From positions 620,001-684,000 of the forward strand of contig JAJTUQ010000003.1 in the NCBI GenBank assembly GCA_021399445.1: 64,000 nucleotides of DNA, read 5' to 3'. Of the stretch, positions 24,623-35,979 are shown piece by piece. Source of the stretch: Xylogone sp. PMI_703 (Eukaryota; Ascomycota; Leotiomycetes). Position 1 is the first letter of the stretch. The number at the start of each line of letters is the position of its first letter. The notes under the pieces were generated by a model. That model was not told the DNA's origin. It was given only the letters and a program-made list of their open reading frames with translations, and did no database searches. The position numbers and the translations under genes were made by a program.

Positions 24623-25875
24623 TCAGGGTCCCAAACTTACAGAACGCAGAAACGAGTCCTGATATAGTTGCTCATTGTTGCCGTAGTCATCATTTATGAT
24701 ATCTGCCGCACCGCTGATCGCAGCAAGACGATGCAGAATCCACTGCATCTCCAGGAGGTCCCTGCTAGGGAGGGGGTATTTAAGAGGGTCCTCAGTTTTA
24801 AGATGGAATATCCTACCAGAGCGTAAGGCTGTGCCCGTCTTTCCGTGTAGCGCAATATTCCTAGTGCTCTTGAGATTATCCGGTAATCGAGGCACAGCGT
24901 CAACGGAGGCGGTATTTGCAATATCGTTATGATGCAGCCAGAAAAACTTGACCGTCAAGGAAGCTCCATCATTTGACACATTGAGTGGCTGCAGAGCAAA
25001 CATCGCCCGATCCCAATACGCATGAGCATTTGGGCAAAGCGTCAGGAGGTTTTGTGGGGTCTCAGTATGCCTTTCTGCATTTATAGCCGCTTTCCACCGA
25101 GCGATTCGATCCTGGCTCCAGAAAAGTGACAAATTATTCCAAAAGGTACCGGTTGCTATTTTATTTCGCAACGCGTAAGGGTAAATGTGGCATACCTGGA
25201 CTGGCTGACCCAGCGAAGTCAAGACGCAGGCTAGCCGGTCCCTTCGAAGTGCCTAAATTAACAAGGTAATTAACATCTAGATTGATGAGAAGTACATCAG
25301 GGGTTTTCGTGGTACCTTCTTTGCAGCTTCACCAGCTTCACCAGCTTCCCCTGCACTAGCTTCACCCCCACCAGGATCATCGCCTGTACCAATCCCCCCG
25401 TGCAGGACAGCTCTGGCCAGAACAGCAGTATTTGTTCTTTGGCGCTTGTGTGATGGAGAGCCGGGCACGTCGTCGACAGCCCGATGTTTCCCTTTACTGG
25501 TACGCGGTGGTGACGCCGAGGCAAGCCTACTCGCAAGTGTTGCACTTTCTGGACTGGTGCGCACAGGTCTGTGGAGCCCTAGAAATGATATTGGATCAGT
25601 ATAGAACTCAATACTTTGGTAAGAAATGTCGCACATGGACTCAAAATAAGGTTGAAAGTGGCTGTGGGAGACAGCAGTAGAAGGCTAGCAAGAGGGAGAT
25701 TCTGCTCCACCATCTTCACCATCTCCTGCAGCTGCTCGAGGTCGCTCAACCAGAGTGCGCCCCATACGGCCCCTGAAGGCGGGGGCAGCTCGCGCTCTTC
25801 TAGCAGGCCCTGCAGCGTAGTAAGCAGCTCGATGCGCGCAGGATCCCGGAACTCTGCGTCGATGGCCGACGCCAT
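24623..25875 (-). CDS. HNH_2-type nuclease-domain protein, with an apparent one-base loss
   Basis: Exon 1 starts with MASAIDAEFRDPARIELL and continues through a Pro/Ser/Gly-rich linker with a GEAGEAGEA repeat. After an intron at 25253-25315, exon 2 holds the HNH_2 (PF13391) signature VCHIYPYALRN and LCPNAHAYWD. The 396-residue protein belongs to a large ascomycete family whose role is unknown; the core resembles restriction-type HNH endonucleases. The frame breaks at 25637-25638, where CC stands for an expected CCC between LS and MCDISYQ. With that base restored exon 1 is exactly 187 codons and splices in phase. Lesion origin is undecided but matches the homopolymer pattern elsewhere in the window. 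Confidence 0.75.
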
Positions 25876-26224
25876 GGCTAGAAATTACGGGGAGCTGCTA
25901 TTAGATGCGATATTATGTGAAAAACGAAGTCAAAAAGAATATAAGAGAGAGGGAAAGAGAGATGCTGCTGCTGGTGTGATGGTCACAAGCACTGCGAAGA
26001 GTGAATATTCCACCTTGTAGGCTCTTTAAGGAAAAGCTACAGCACCGCTCTGGTGAATTTGTTCGCTACCAATTTTATTGAGCTCATTCACTACTAGACC
26101 GGAAGGTCCTTCAAGCAAAGGGCGTCAAGCTACTCACCGAATAGAAAAGAAGGCCCTTATCATGTGCACAAGAATAGACTTAACTTAGAGGTATTTGTAG
26201 CCTCAATGATTGCATAATAGAGCA
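25876..26224. other. Short intergenic region
   Basis: Promoter side of the HNH_2 gene and 3' side of the following gene. Nothing else was seen. Confidence 0.35.
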
Positions 26225-26883
26225 TTAATTACCAAGTTTACATAGAGCAATGATAAGTTGATCGGAGCCCACTTCTGGGTTCACATCTCCACTGTAAACA
26301 AGATAACCCTTTCCGATGCGAGCCCCCAGAACTCCAGCCTCAGTACTATCAGCATATAAGGCACTGTTGGCTCTCGGTTCATCATGGTCACCAGGAATAG
26401 GAATAAAAAGCTTCTCTTCCGGCATGGCACCCTCGATGCGGAGTGCTTTCATGCTATAGTAATCTGGTAGAGATGCAACTGCTACCCCGTCAGGGAGTGT
26501 GCTCACTGGATTAAGCTGGAATGTCCTTCTTTCCTGGGAACCTCGCCTCCAAGGAAGCGCGAAGTGCTGAGTGAAGAAGTAATTCATTTTGCCCACATCA
26601 ATGAAAGTTAGGAACAAGAGTCCAATGAATACCAGACCGCCTTGCTCATCCAAGTATGTCTTAAGCTTTCCACCACTGGCCGCGCTGCAGGCTCAGCGAT
26701 ACCCTCATCTGTGACCATGACAGCCTTTGGCGTGTTCGATTCTAGGTATCTGAGAGTCCCATCGACGGATTTTGCGCGTTTGAGCTTCGCCTTTTCTGCT
26801 AGTTTATCAATGAGCGATTTGTAGGCCTCGTCCAGAAAGGTGTGATTCGAAAGACTGATGAAAAATATCTCGGGGCGTGACAT
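26225..26883 (-). CDS. Conserved fungal protein, possibly with a class I amidotransferase/ThuA-like fold; one-base frameshift
   Basis: The 219-residue protein begins SRPEIFFISLSNH, has PKAVMVTDEGIAEP then GGLVFIGLLF, and ends GKGYLVYSGDVNPEVGSD. The alternating beta strands followed by GG-V-IG turns suggest the Rossmann-like fold of glutamine amidotransferase-like proteins. No catalytic Cys-His pair is obvious, so function is unknown. Two long frames meet at 26661-26662, where AA stands for an expected AAA (ESL then KTYLDEQGG). With one base added the gene is exactly 220 codons. Without it the protein would end soon after the junction. Confidence 0.6.
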
Positions 26884-27523
26884 TTCGAATCTTTATTCTT
26901 GCAGAAAGACGTGAAGTGATCAGGAGTAGGAGCCTCCGCGAAAATATGTATATGCGACTGGGAGAACAAGAGATAACCTTCTGGCAAGAAAACGGCAGAA
27001 GGCCAGATGGCTATGCTTTAATAAATAGAAAGACTTTCACTATTTGCTCAGTATCCAATCAAGTGCGACTACCGCTTGTCGGTAGTTTGCTCAACTACGG
27101 GTGCACGTCGCATAAAGAGTAAGCTGGTCACCCGTAGAACCTAACAACTCAAAGACTATTTGTCTATATGATTTCTTAGAGACGGAAAACATTGCAACTG
27201 ATTCATTCCTAGAGGAATTCATCTTAAAAGGGAATACAAGACTGTAGTACTCAACGTCTAATTAGCTTTTATCTGTTACAGCTGTATAACCTAAATCTGG
27301 CGGACTTGAATTTTTTGGGAGAAGTTAATATGTATAAATTATATGAAGCATGAACTAGTAAATATAATCATAACTTAAGCCAAATATTAAAACAGATGAA
27401 TGAAATACCATGTGAACCCTTATGAATACCACAGTATCAGCCAACCTATTAACAATCCGATTTATAATAGAAACGTACCATCCTCCAGACATTTCCAATT
27501 TATATGCCTCAGGCAGTAGAGCC
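26884..27523. other. Intergenic region
   Basis: AT-rich from about 27240 to 27480. No gene was recognised. Confidence 0.35.
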
Positions 27524-29708
27524 TTATAAGCTGTTTCGAGGTGTAAAGACGCAAGAGAAGGATGCCGGATGACTATAAGAAGGTAAGTAATTATTTTAGC
27601 TTTACTAATACACTGGTCACAGTTTGTGTTGAGATTATACAGATATAACGGTAAACAGGCTTCAGAACGTACCTGGTAACTCCGGTCGTGAATTCAAGTT
27701 TAGGCAAAATGTCTTGCTCATGCTCATCTTTTGCCGGTGAGATATTGAATTTTGCAAGTATTGTTGCAGCAACTATCCAGACACTAGCAAATCCGAGATA
27801 TTGGCCTGGGCAAATTCTTTCCGATTGTTAGTAATCTCCTATTAGATATACTGGAAGCCCTCACCTTCTGCCAAATCCAAAAGGGCCTACAGGGATTGGC
27901 TCACCAGTACCACCATCTGAAGCTGGTAGGAAACGGTCGGGGTTGAACTCGAAGGGATCCTTGTAGACGTTTGGATCATGGGTCATAGCCCATGAATTGG
28001 CTATGACCATGGCCCTACACATGGTAAGCAAGAAACATTGATTAATTTGTACACTTTATATATATACCCTAGAGGGGAATTAGTTTATTAGTTCACTTTA
28101 GTATAGGAGTCTCAAGTATAATTTACTCTTCGGTATGTACATGTCACGATAGACATCTTCTTTCGTAGTTTTGTGTGGGATACCTACACCATCAAGTGAG
28201 CCAATAAGTTTAAGATAGCTATGGGACACCACACAAACCATTTGGAACAGGAGGATGGAATCTACGAGGTAAGCTTGTGTCTACAAATCTATCAGTAGTT
28301 TCACTGACCTCAGAGTCTCATGGACTATCCTCTCTATAATTGGCAATGCTTTCCAGTCATCAAAAGTAGGTAGTCGCGCCCCTCCAGTCAGTGCATCAAT
28401 CTCTTTTTGAGCCCTTGTCTGCACCTTTGGGCTTAGAATCATGCCCATTACGAATACCATCGTAGCTGAGTGTGTTGTGTCCTGTCCAGCCGCGTACAAC
28501 ACTCCACCTATCCCCTTGAGTTCGGCATCTGTGAATCTTTTGGTGGCTTTCTCTTTGTCTAACTCTTGTGTTTCTCTTTCCTTAATCAAGCGTCCTAAGA
28601 ATGATGGTTCCACCGTTCCGGATTTCTGTCAAGTATGAGATGTAATTCAACTAGTGAATTCTTGACATAGCTCACGAATTTTGTCATCATAGCATCAAAT
28701 GGACGCTGATGAAATTCCTCAACCGTAGGAGAATGATCATGGACATATTTCACCGAAGGAATATACCTCCCAATCCAACGTGGGATATACTGTACTACAG
28801 CAAGTTTTATTAACTAGAAATGCCACAGTGAGGCTGTACTCACCCCAGGGGAGGGCGTCTAAGATAGTAATAGTGTTATTGCCCATGTTGCTAATAATCC
28901 ATCCCACCTCATCAGCGAGATTGAAATAAGCATCGCGTTCATCTATGATATCAATGGCAAAAGCCATATTGAAGATCACCCTAGTCGAAAACCTAGAAGA
29001 GCTATTAGTCATTTTCCTCCGAAACCTTATTCTATGGAGTGGCACCGTAAAAGACAGTCATCCCATTTCTCCGGGTGGCTCTCAATTTCATGTGCCATAT
29101 CACGAGCGAACTTCAGCTGGGCAGTTCGGTATGTTAAACTCCCACTCGTGGAGAGAATGGTACCGAACGGTCTCCGGACCTTGCGAAATTGAGCGTTATC
29201 GGGAATGAGGGCTAGATTGTTTAGAAAGCCAAGACTACATACCAATGAGTAAGCGTCTCGTAAAAAAGATCAGGTAATATATTACGCTTCTAGCATCGCA
29301 AAAGGGGGCCTGTCACTGTAAATTGACCCCCTTTTATCAAGGAGATCAACTGCCGATTTCGCGCTGTTCAGAACAATGACGTCTTGCCCGAGGAGATTGA
29401 GGTAAATAACATCAGAGTCTATATTTGCATTAGAAATAATATACTTCATTTCCGAGAATCAAATTTAAGACAAACTTACTGTATTCTGTTGCCCATTTTG
29501 CGAACTGCACATCCGATCTCTGCGCTGGTACCTGCTGAATATTGCCAATGATTGGTAACCCTTTGGGGCCTGGTGGAAGCGGGTACTTTGACTTCAGGCC
29601 CCGCAAGAACAGCCTCGTGGTGAGCAGCAGTATCACTGCACCTCCTCCCAAGACGACAAAGCCCCAGCTGCTGTTTCGGCTGAAAATAGTCTCAGAAAGT
29701 TGATTCAT
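27524..29708 (-). CDS. Cytochrome P450 monooxygenase, eleven exons
   Basis: An N-terminal membrane anchor (WGFVVLGGGAVILLLTT) is followed by the proline hinge YPLPPGPKGLPIIGN. Ten GT-AG introns join cleanly. The I-helix reads AGQDTTHS, the K-helix ETLR, and the haem loop FGFGRRICPGQYLG, built across an intron whose acceptor AAG supplies the Arg codon. The C-terminus is TTGVTSHP. General layout and the segment NNLALIPDNAQFRKVRRPFG resemble fungal P450s annotated as O-methylsterigmatocystin-oxidoreductase-like (CYP64-like); the substrate is unknown. It is an ER membrane enzyme needing NADPH reductase. It is divergent from the beta-lactamase-like gene across 826 bases. Many apparent stops vanish with splicing, so the gene is intact. 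Confidence 0.88.
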
Positions 29709-30534
29709 AATTCCTATTGTAAATATTCTCTTTTCTGGATTAAACCTAATCTCAAAACCGAGAGGAGACTTGCTACTTACATATTGGCTTATATACACAG
29801 TACCAAGAAAGCCTCGTTACATTAAATTAAATTGCAGCCTATGGCTGACGAGTACGGGACGCATCGATGGTTTCACAGCAGCATTATCTGGCGGGGTCTT
29901 TGATTAACCACCCAATAGTTAAGCGGTTCTCATCAATTTGAGATAGTAGAAGACGATCTTATGGAAGTAATTTGTCATAAACAATAATTGTATCATCTGT
30001 AGAATACTACCGGCAGGAAGTGGGGAGTGAAAGCAGATAGGGAAAGCGCACTAGCTGAGAATGTTATGTGATAGGTGATTGCCGAAACCCTACATAAAAT
30101 GAATTGCGGGGATACTTCAAAGTAATGGTTGATATTAATGAGATTGAATGTTTTATGAGCATTGGAGACCTCATATGGAGAACCTGTGTGTTCTAAATTG
30201 AGGAGCAAAGTGTAGGTCTGTAACTAATTCTCGGCAAGGCTGAGCTATTAGGCTGGAAAAGCATCATTTTAATATTCCGAGTTCTTCTGCTTTCGATGCT
30301 TGAGCATGAGCCAGAGGTATACTCTTGATATCCTACTATATTGATGTAAGATCATATCAACTTAGAACGAAAGGGCTTTAGCAATATGAGTTGCAGTCGG
30401 AGTTATGACTGCTCTCAGGCTATGAGACTTGTAGTTAGGCAGAATTCCCCACTTTCGTTACAGAATATCCTTTCCAGCATAATCGATCTATCTTACAGCT
30501 TTCACAACAACGTCTATAAGACCAGTTATTTCTG
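29709..30534. other. Bidirectional promoter region between P450 and LovD-like gene
   Basis: This divergent spacer probably carries both promoters. No specific operator could be identified. Confidence 0.4.
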
Positions 30535-31773
30535 ATGGAGTCCTTTGAAGAGCAAATCCAAAGAGCAATTGACCAGAAAACTGTCGTGAATGCTGTGCTT
30601 GAGGCGCGTACGAAGGGTATTTTTTCCGACCTACAATCCACCCGCAACCACTGACCTTTCGCTGCAGACCCATCATATAAATATGAGAAAGCATTTGGAA
30701 AGCTATCTCCAAAGGAAGGCGCCCGAGATATTGCCCATGATGCAGTATTCTGGATAGCATCTTGCACCAAGCTCCTCACCTCGATTTGCGTGTTACAGTG
30801 CGTCCAGCGTGGTCTCATTACGCTCGATGAACCAGTCTCTGAAATTCTCCCTGAGTTTGCACACCCAGAGATCCTCACAAACTTTGACCCTGTGACTAAT
30901 GAACCTACCCTGACCAAAGCGAATAATCCAATTACGTTAAGACATCTGTTGACACATACCTCGGGACTTGCTTATCCTTTTTCATCCAAACTTCTCACAC
31001 AGTGGCGAAATCTGCACCCCATCGATGGACCTCCAAAAAGGGACATTGCAAATGAGTATCTTGTACCGCTAACATTTGAACCTGGCGAGCCTGGTCAATG
31101 GCGATACAGTGTTGGTTTGGACTGGGCTGGCAAGCTTGTGGAGCGGCTAAATAGTGGAGTCCGACTAGGTGAGTACATGGAGGAGAATATGTTCAAGCCT
31201 TTGGGCATTAAGGATGCGACATTCCGACTTTTACAGAGAAAGGATATGTTAGATAGACTATGCCCGACTCTTGAAAGACAAGATGACGGAGTAGTGAAGG
31301 TGGAGAAAGCGGAATCACGCCCCATTATCGAGCCAATCGACGACGCTGGTGGTGGAGGGTTGTATACTACTGCTGTTGACTACATCAAGGTTCTTGAGAG
31401 TCTATTGAGAGATGATGGAATTCTTCTTGACTCAGCGATGCTTGAGGAACTTTTCAAACCTCAACTTCCTGACAACGAAGAGCTGCAGGTGAAACTAAAT
31501 CGAACCGGGCCCGGAAATGTGCTGAACAATTTTGGGGAGAAGAAGGTCAGATTGAATCATGGTCTGGGTGGACTTGTGCTGGTAGAAGAAGTTCTAGGCC
31601 ATGCAGAGAAAGGGATGTTGTGCTGGGATGGATTACCGGCTTGTTTTTGGTGGATTGATAGAGAAGCAGGGACCTGTGGGTTCTACGGAAGCCAGCTCAT
31701 TCCGCCTCCTGATCGGAATACCGCAGAGTTATTTGGACAATTCCGCAGTGCCATTTATAACTCCTCTAGTTAA
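30535..31773 (+). CDS. Beta-lactamase/transesterase family protein (LovD-like)
   Basis: Two exons (intron 30617-30667) give 395 residues without a signal peptide. The SxxK active-site motif is SCTK, the tyrosine motif YSVGLDW matches the Y-x-x of class C-type esterases, and the late WDGLPACFWW segment is the usual LovD-like third motif. Proteins of this family (PF00144) are serine esterases or acyltransferases. LovD transfers a methylbutyryl chain in lovastatin synthesis. The start at 30535 is chosen because it splices in frame into KYEKAFGKLS. Being divergent from a P450, it may take part in tailoring or detoxifying a small molecule, which is inference. Confidence 0.85.
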
Positions 31774-31943
31774 GTATATTCATACAGAGCCTGATATATA
31801 TCTAATGGTGCCATCGCTCTTTAAGTCAAATAACCGTTCAAGCCTAACCGCCGTGAAACATTGGTTAAAACAAAATCAAACCTTGAGCAAAACAATCCTT
31901 TTTTAAATTACTCTTTCCCCACAGTTTCATCTTCGCCTCGAAA

Positions 31944-33286
31944 TTACATAGCCATCATCGGAATTGTTTCTTGTTTGTCTACTCTTTTATACGCCTGCGT
32001 GTTTCTAAGTTGGATTCCAACCATCACCGCAATGTATAGCAGACCGATGGCTCCAGCAACAATGGAGTAGGCTATTATGCCATGGGGAGAATTGGCCGCC
32101 AGCTTGAGGCCTAGCCCACCGTTGATGATGCCACAGATAATTAGAATACGGCCGTACCAGATATGTAGGTGCCCAAAGTATGATCGCATTTTCAGTTTCT
32201 TGAACTGCTGGTGATGTAAAAGTCCAAAAATAGGCTGGAAAACGAAGAGAAAAACAATGAAAGTGCCGAAAAGCGGGTGACGACTGCTATAAACCTATGA
32301 CTCGGATACGTTAGTCACTGGTCTCTAACCACAGAGTCTACAAAGTATATAAATTGAGCATAACGGAAAATATGGACAAAAAAACTTACCAGGCCCAAGT
32401 CTTGTACAAGACGAACTCCAAGAGCGAATCCCGCTATTATTGCCGCAAGGCTAATGACCTGTATTGACGCATGAAGCCACACTCCACCAAAGATGCGAAG
32501 AATTAAAGCACCTGCTGGCAAGATAATGACCATAGTAGAAGCCATGATGATGCCATGAGCTTCTTGAAATCTTTTGATAGTCTGAGCAGATACCCCGCTG
32601 GAACTTCCTGAAGATCCCGGTGCTGTCACCGGCGAACCATCTGCAGCTACAAATGGATTATGATCCGAAGCTATAGTAGCAGCCGTAAGGTCGAATGTGA
32701 ATTGATTGAAACTGTCATGCTGTGTAATGACCGCAGACTGGGATGGATTATTAAGTGGAGATCCAGATTTCCACGAACAAATCCAAGGAACTCTCGTTGA
32801 CTGGAAGTTCAAGGTTCCGAGATCCGCAGTGTACCTCACATTAGCTGTCATTGTGTTGTTTGTAACCCCAGATCCTTCAAGAAGCGTCACCGAGGCTGTA
32901 GAGTTGAGCAGCGGCATAACCTCTCCAACACCATTTCGTGGAGATATTGTAACATTGCCGGTGCCATCCTGATATACAACAAAGATCCTCGCTCCCGCCA
33001 TCCTCGACCCAATCCCAAGGCCGATCCATTGATAAGTAATAGGAGCAGTCATCTGGAAAAATATATCGCCACTGCCCGACCTGGTAGTTCCTTCTGGAAC
33101 AGAAACTCTGTACCTGATATCTGTAGCTCCTGAAGGGGTATAGAACACGGCCTGTGCATACACATCTAAAGCTAAAACGAAGTTATTATGAAATCCTAAA
33201 AGTATGTTTGGAATAATGGCTAAAACAGAATGTGAGTACCGACCAAATAAAGCCACAAAAATTAGAAGTTTCTGTAAAATTCTCAT
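31944..33286 (-). CDS. DOMON-domain (AA8-like) cytochrome with cytochrome b561 transmembrane domain
   Basis: A signal peptide (MRILQKLLIFVALF) is split by a short intron ending just before LDVYAQA. Residues of about 25-200 form a DOMON/iron-reductase domain of the cellobiose-dehydrogenase cytochrome type, with TYQWIGLGIGSRM. A Ser/Gly-rich linker follows, then b561 helices with haem-ligand His residues in FQEAHGIIM, FGLLHHQQF and FGHLHIWYGR. An intron precedes the last helices. Such proteins move electrons across the plasma membrane, for example to reduce iron or to feed extracellular oxidases. It is convergent with the beta-lactamase-like gene, 170 bases apart. No lesions. Confidence 0.85.
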
Positions 33287-35979
33287 TGTTGCGAATGTTC
33301 CCACTTATTGAATACCTATAGAGATAATAACACCTTAAATGCCGTATTATCCCTTTATTATCTCTTAGTGAAGGTAACTAGACAGTCTATCCGAAGATAA
33401 GAAGGTTGTATGAGAGTTATGCGCTTACAGATTAAATAAAGACACTACACTGAGAATATGAACTACCGCGTTTCGCACCGCTCTTTACTCCCATTATAAT
33501 GACCAGAAGACAAATATAGCATATTTATCAGCTCTCCCACCATCTAATTATAAAGGTGATTGATCACTCAGCCCGATAGCGCGTTCATCCTTAATTTTAA
33601 AAAAGTTTCCTGCAGTAGATTCGAACTGATAAACAATTATTTTAAACTACTATCCAGTTGGTACCGGTAGAAGACTTCCGGACTAGTTACTCTTACATCA
33701 CTTTGATAATCATCCAGTAAAGTCGGTGAACAAGTGCCCTGTTGTGGCACGGGTGTCGCAGCTTGGATGTGGAGATTAGGAATCTCATCGCAGAGAGACT
33801 AAAGTTGTAAGCATACACGGTATCTAACCTGAAAATTGTTAAAAAGTGGACCATAACTGCCTGAGATTAGGACAAAGAGTTGGCAACGCATAATAAAGAC
33901 ACGTGTATTAACTGGCAGAAACTACATTGAAATCTCAGGCTTTCGTTAGCGATAAAAAGCTGAAGTTGCCCTGTAAGTATAGTGACTTGCAGCTATCAGC
34001 CACTGTCATGCGTTGTAAGTTCAGTGAGCTTAATCCACTAGAATTCGAGAATGCTATATGCAACGGCCATAGAATAACCAACAACATCATATCTAGCAGG
34101 CAGGGGCTAGGGTAGCCCCTTGTTCTACGCAAGGCACCTACGGACCCGATTTACATTTTCTGGGTCGGAAACTGTAATCAGGTACGAAGTATAGCGTATG
34201 ATATGTCATCAATCAGCCGCCAGAAACAACCTTCCATCTTGGCACTTCGATGGGAGTGTAACCATCCATTATGGGCAATTATCGCATCCTAGCACTTTCC
34301 CAGAGCAGCGCAAGGCCTTAGTAAGACGGACTACAGTGCGGAGTAGTCTTAAATAGGAGGGACCATCACTGGTCCAGTACCAGGATGATCAAATGCTCAT
34401 ACATGCTAGCAGAAACGAGGATCCGGAAACTTCATTCCTTAAATTGTGGGCCACTTCAGTTTTGCCCAGTTGCTCGTACCGCTAGTGGCACTGACGTTTC
34501 CCATGATAAGCTATGATGAGACAGCCTTTAGAGTGATCCAGTAACTGTATTGGAAATGTATAGTTACTATATACGATTCAAGGCTTACCGTCAGCCCTAC
34601 TGCCGCTATTAACTTCGACATGCTTCAACTCTTTGAGCACAAAAGGTAGTTCTGTTACTGAGCATGAATATTCAGCTCTTTAATCTAACAGAGTTGATGT
34701 TATTAGTGTTGAAATTAAATAATTAACCTCGTTTGTATTTCAGTTACTATTATCGATAACTACTTCATAACTAGCTGATTAGAGGATAGTCGACGTAGTT
34801 ATATGAAGTTATTTTCGATCCATTCATATCCGGCAAGTCTTCCCGCCAAGCAGGTGCTATACAGTTTTAGGTGTAGCTCTTGCGGGGATGTCAGCCAGTT
34901 GCATACAGTTCTAAGCGAATTGTACGTTCTTTTGGCTAAAGTAATAGTCTGTCAGTACAACCTGCCTCGCCCATCATTCTCAGTCCTCCAGTCGGTCTCC
35001 CTCACCTTTACAATTTAATAATCCACTGCTTCCCATCTCTTACCTAGCCTTTTCGGTCGTTTTAGTTCTAGGACCAATCATCGCGCGTTTGTATTCGTGA
35101 TTCACTTATCTTGCATACCAAAGCAAACCGCCGTATTACGGATACTTTTCAGAGGCTTTGCTGGCATTATTATAAGAGGTGGTGTGTATAATGCTCGTGA
35201 GAATGCGCACGTGGCTAAGTAGGTGGTGGCTGATGATATAGAGGAGGGTAACTGTCAGGAAGGTCCCTAGTACAGAGGGAAAGAAGGTTAGGTATGGCTC
35301 CCCACGGCCATAGAACTGTATTCTCACAGCTATATGTTCAATACAATACAAATTAATCGCTGAATCCCTCAATCTTCAGTAGGAGCCAGCCATTTTATAG
35401 CTGTAAACTCTACTATCGCTTAGCCGTAGCCAATCAGCTACGGGCCTCTCTGATAGTAATAATGAGGCGTTAGGCCTTTATACCAGTCTTTTAGAAATAG
35501 TAATTATGAGAAAAAGAGAAGGATAGATCAACCGAAAGTTCGAACAAGAAGACTGCTAGGGACCTATTAGAAAATAAAAAAGACTGCAGGAGCTGGGTCT
35601 CAGCGCAGTAGAGTGCATAAAGGTCAATATAACGAAAATCGAGTGTACATGAAGTAGCGATACTCAGGGTTACTATATATATTGATTTCTAAATTCTTAA
35701 AGTATAAGAAAGTGATTTATATCTTTAAGTTTCTAGTATTCTTACTATTCCAAAATACTAAAATACTAAGAACTGATTTTCGAACCCCGACTGGAGTGGT
35801 CAAATGTGTGTTAGAAATTGCTTATGTAATTGCTACCCAATCTTCTGGTCAATGTATCAGCTCAGTATTGAAGCCCAATGTAAACTTATAACCAACGCTC
35901 CTACTGAATCATCATCTCACAATCGCTTGTTATTTCTTTTTTTGATGTATTCACGCCCCTGGCCAAGACCATAGTTGCA
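33287..35979. other. Gene-poor 2.7-kb region
   Basis: No frame with family resemblance was found on either strand. Small inverted repeats occur: GGGGCTA-GGG-TAGCCCC near 34104, and CGTAGC-CAATCA-GCTACG near 35422. The TpA-rich texture could reflect an old RIP-mutated repeat, but no transposon protein is readable. Confidence 0.4.

Noticed and set aside
29230..29330. Stops within the first P450
   Set aside because: All fall in GT-AG introns, and the joined frame matches P450 motifs.
30435..30917. Minus-strand open frames across the LovD-like gene start
   Set aside because: They are antisense to an intact gene and carry no motifs.
33600..33680. tRNA-like GATTCGAAC motif
   Set aside because: No acceptor stem or D-arm pairing could be built around it.
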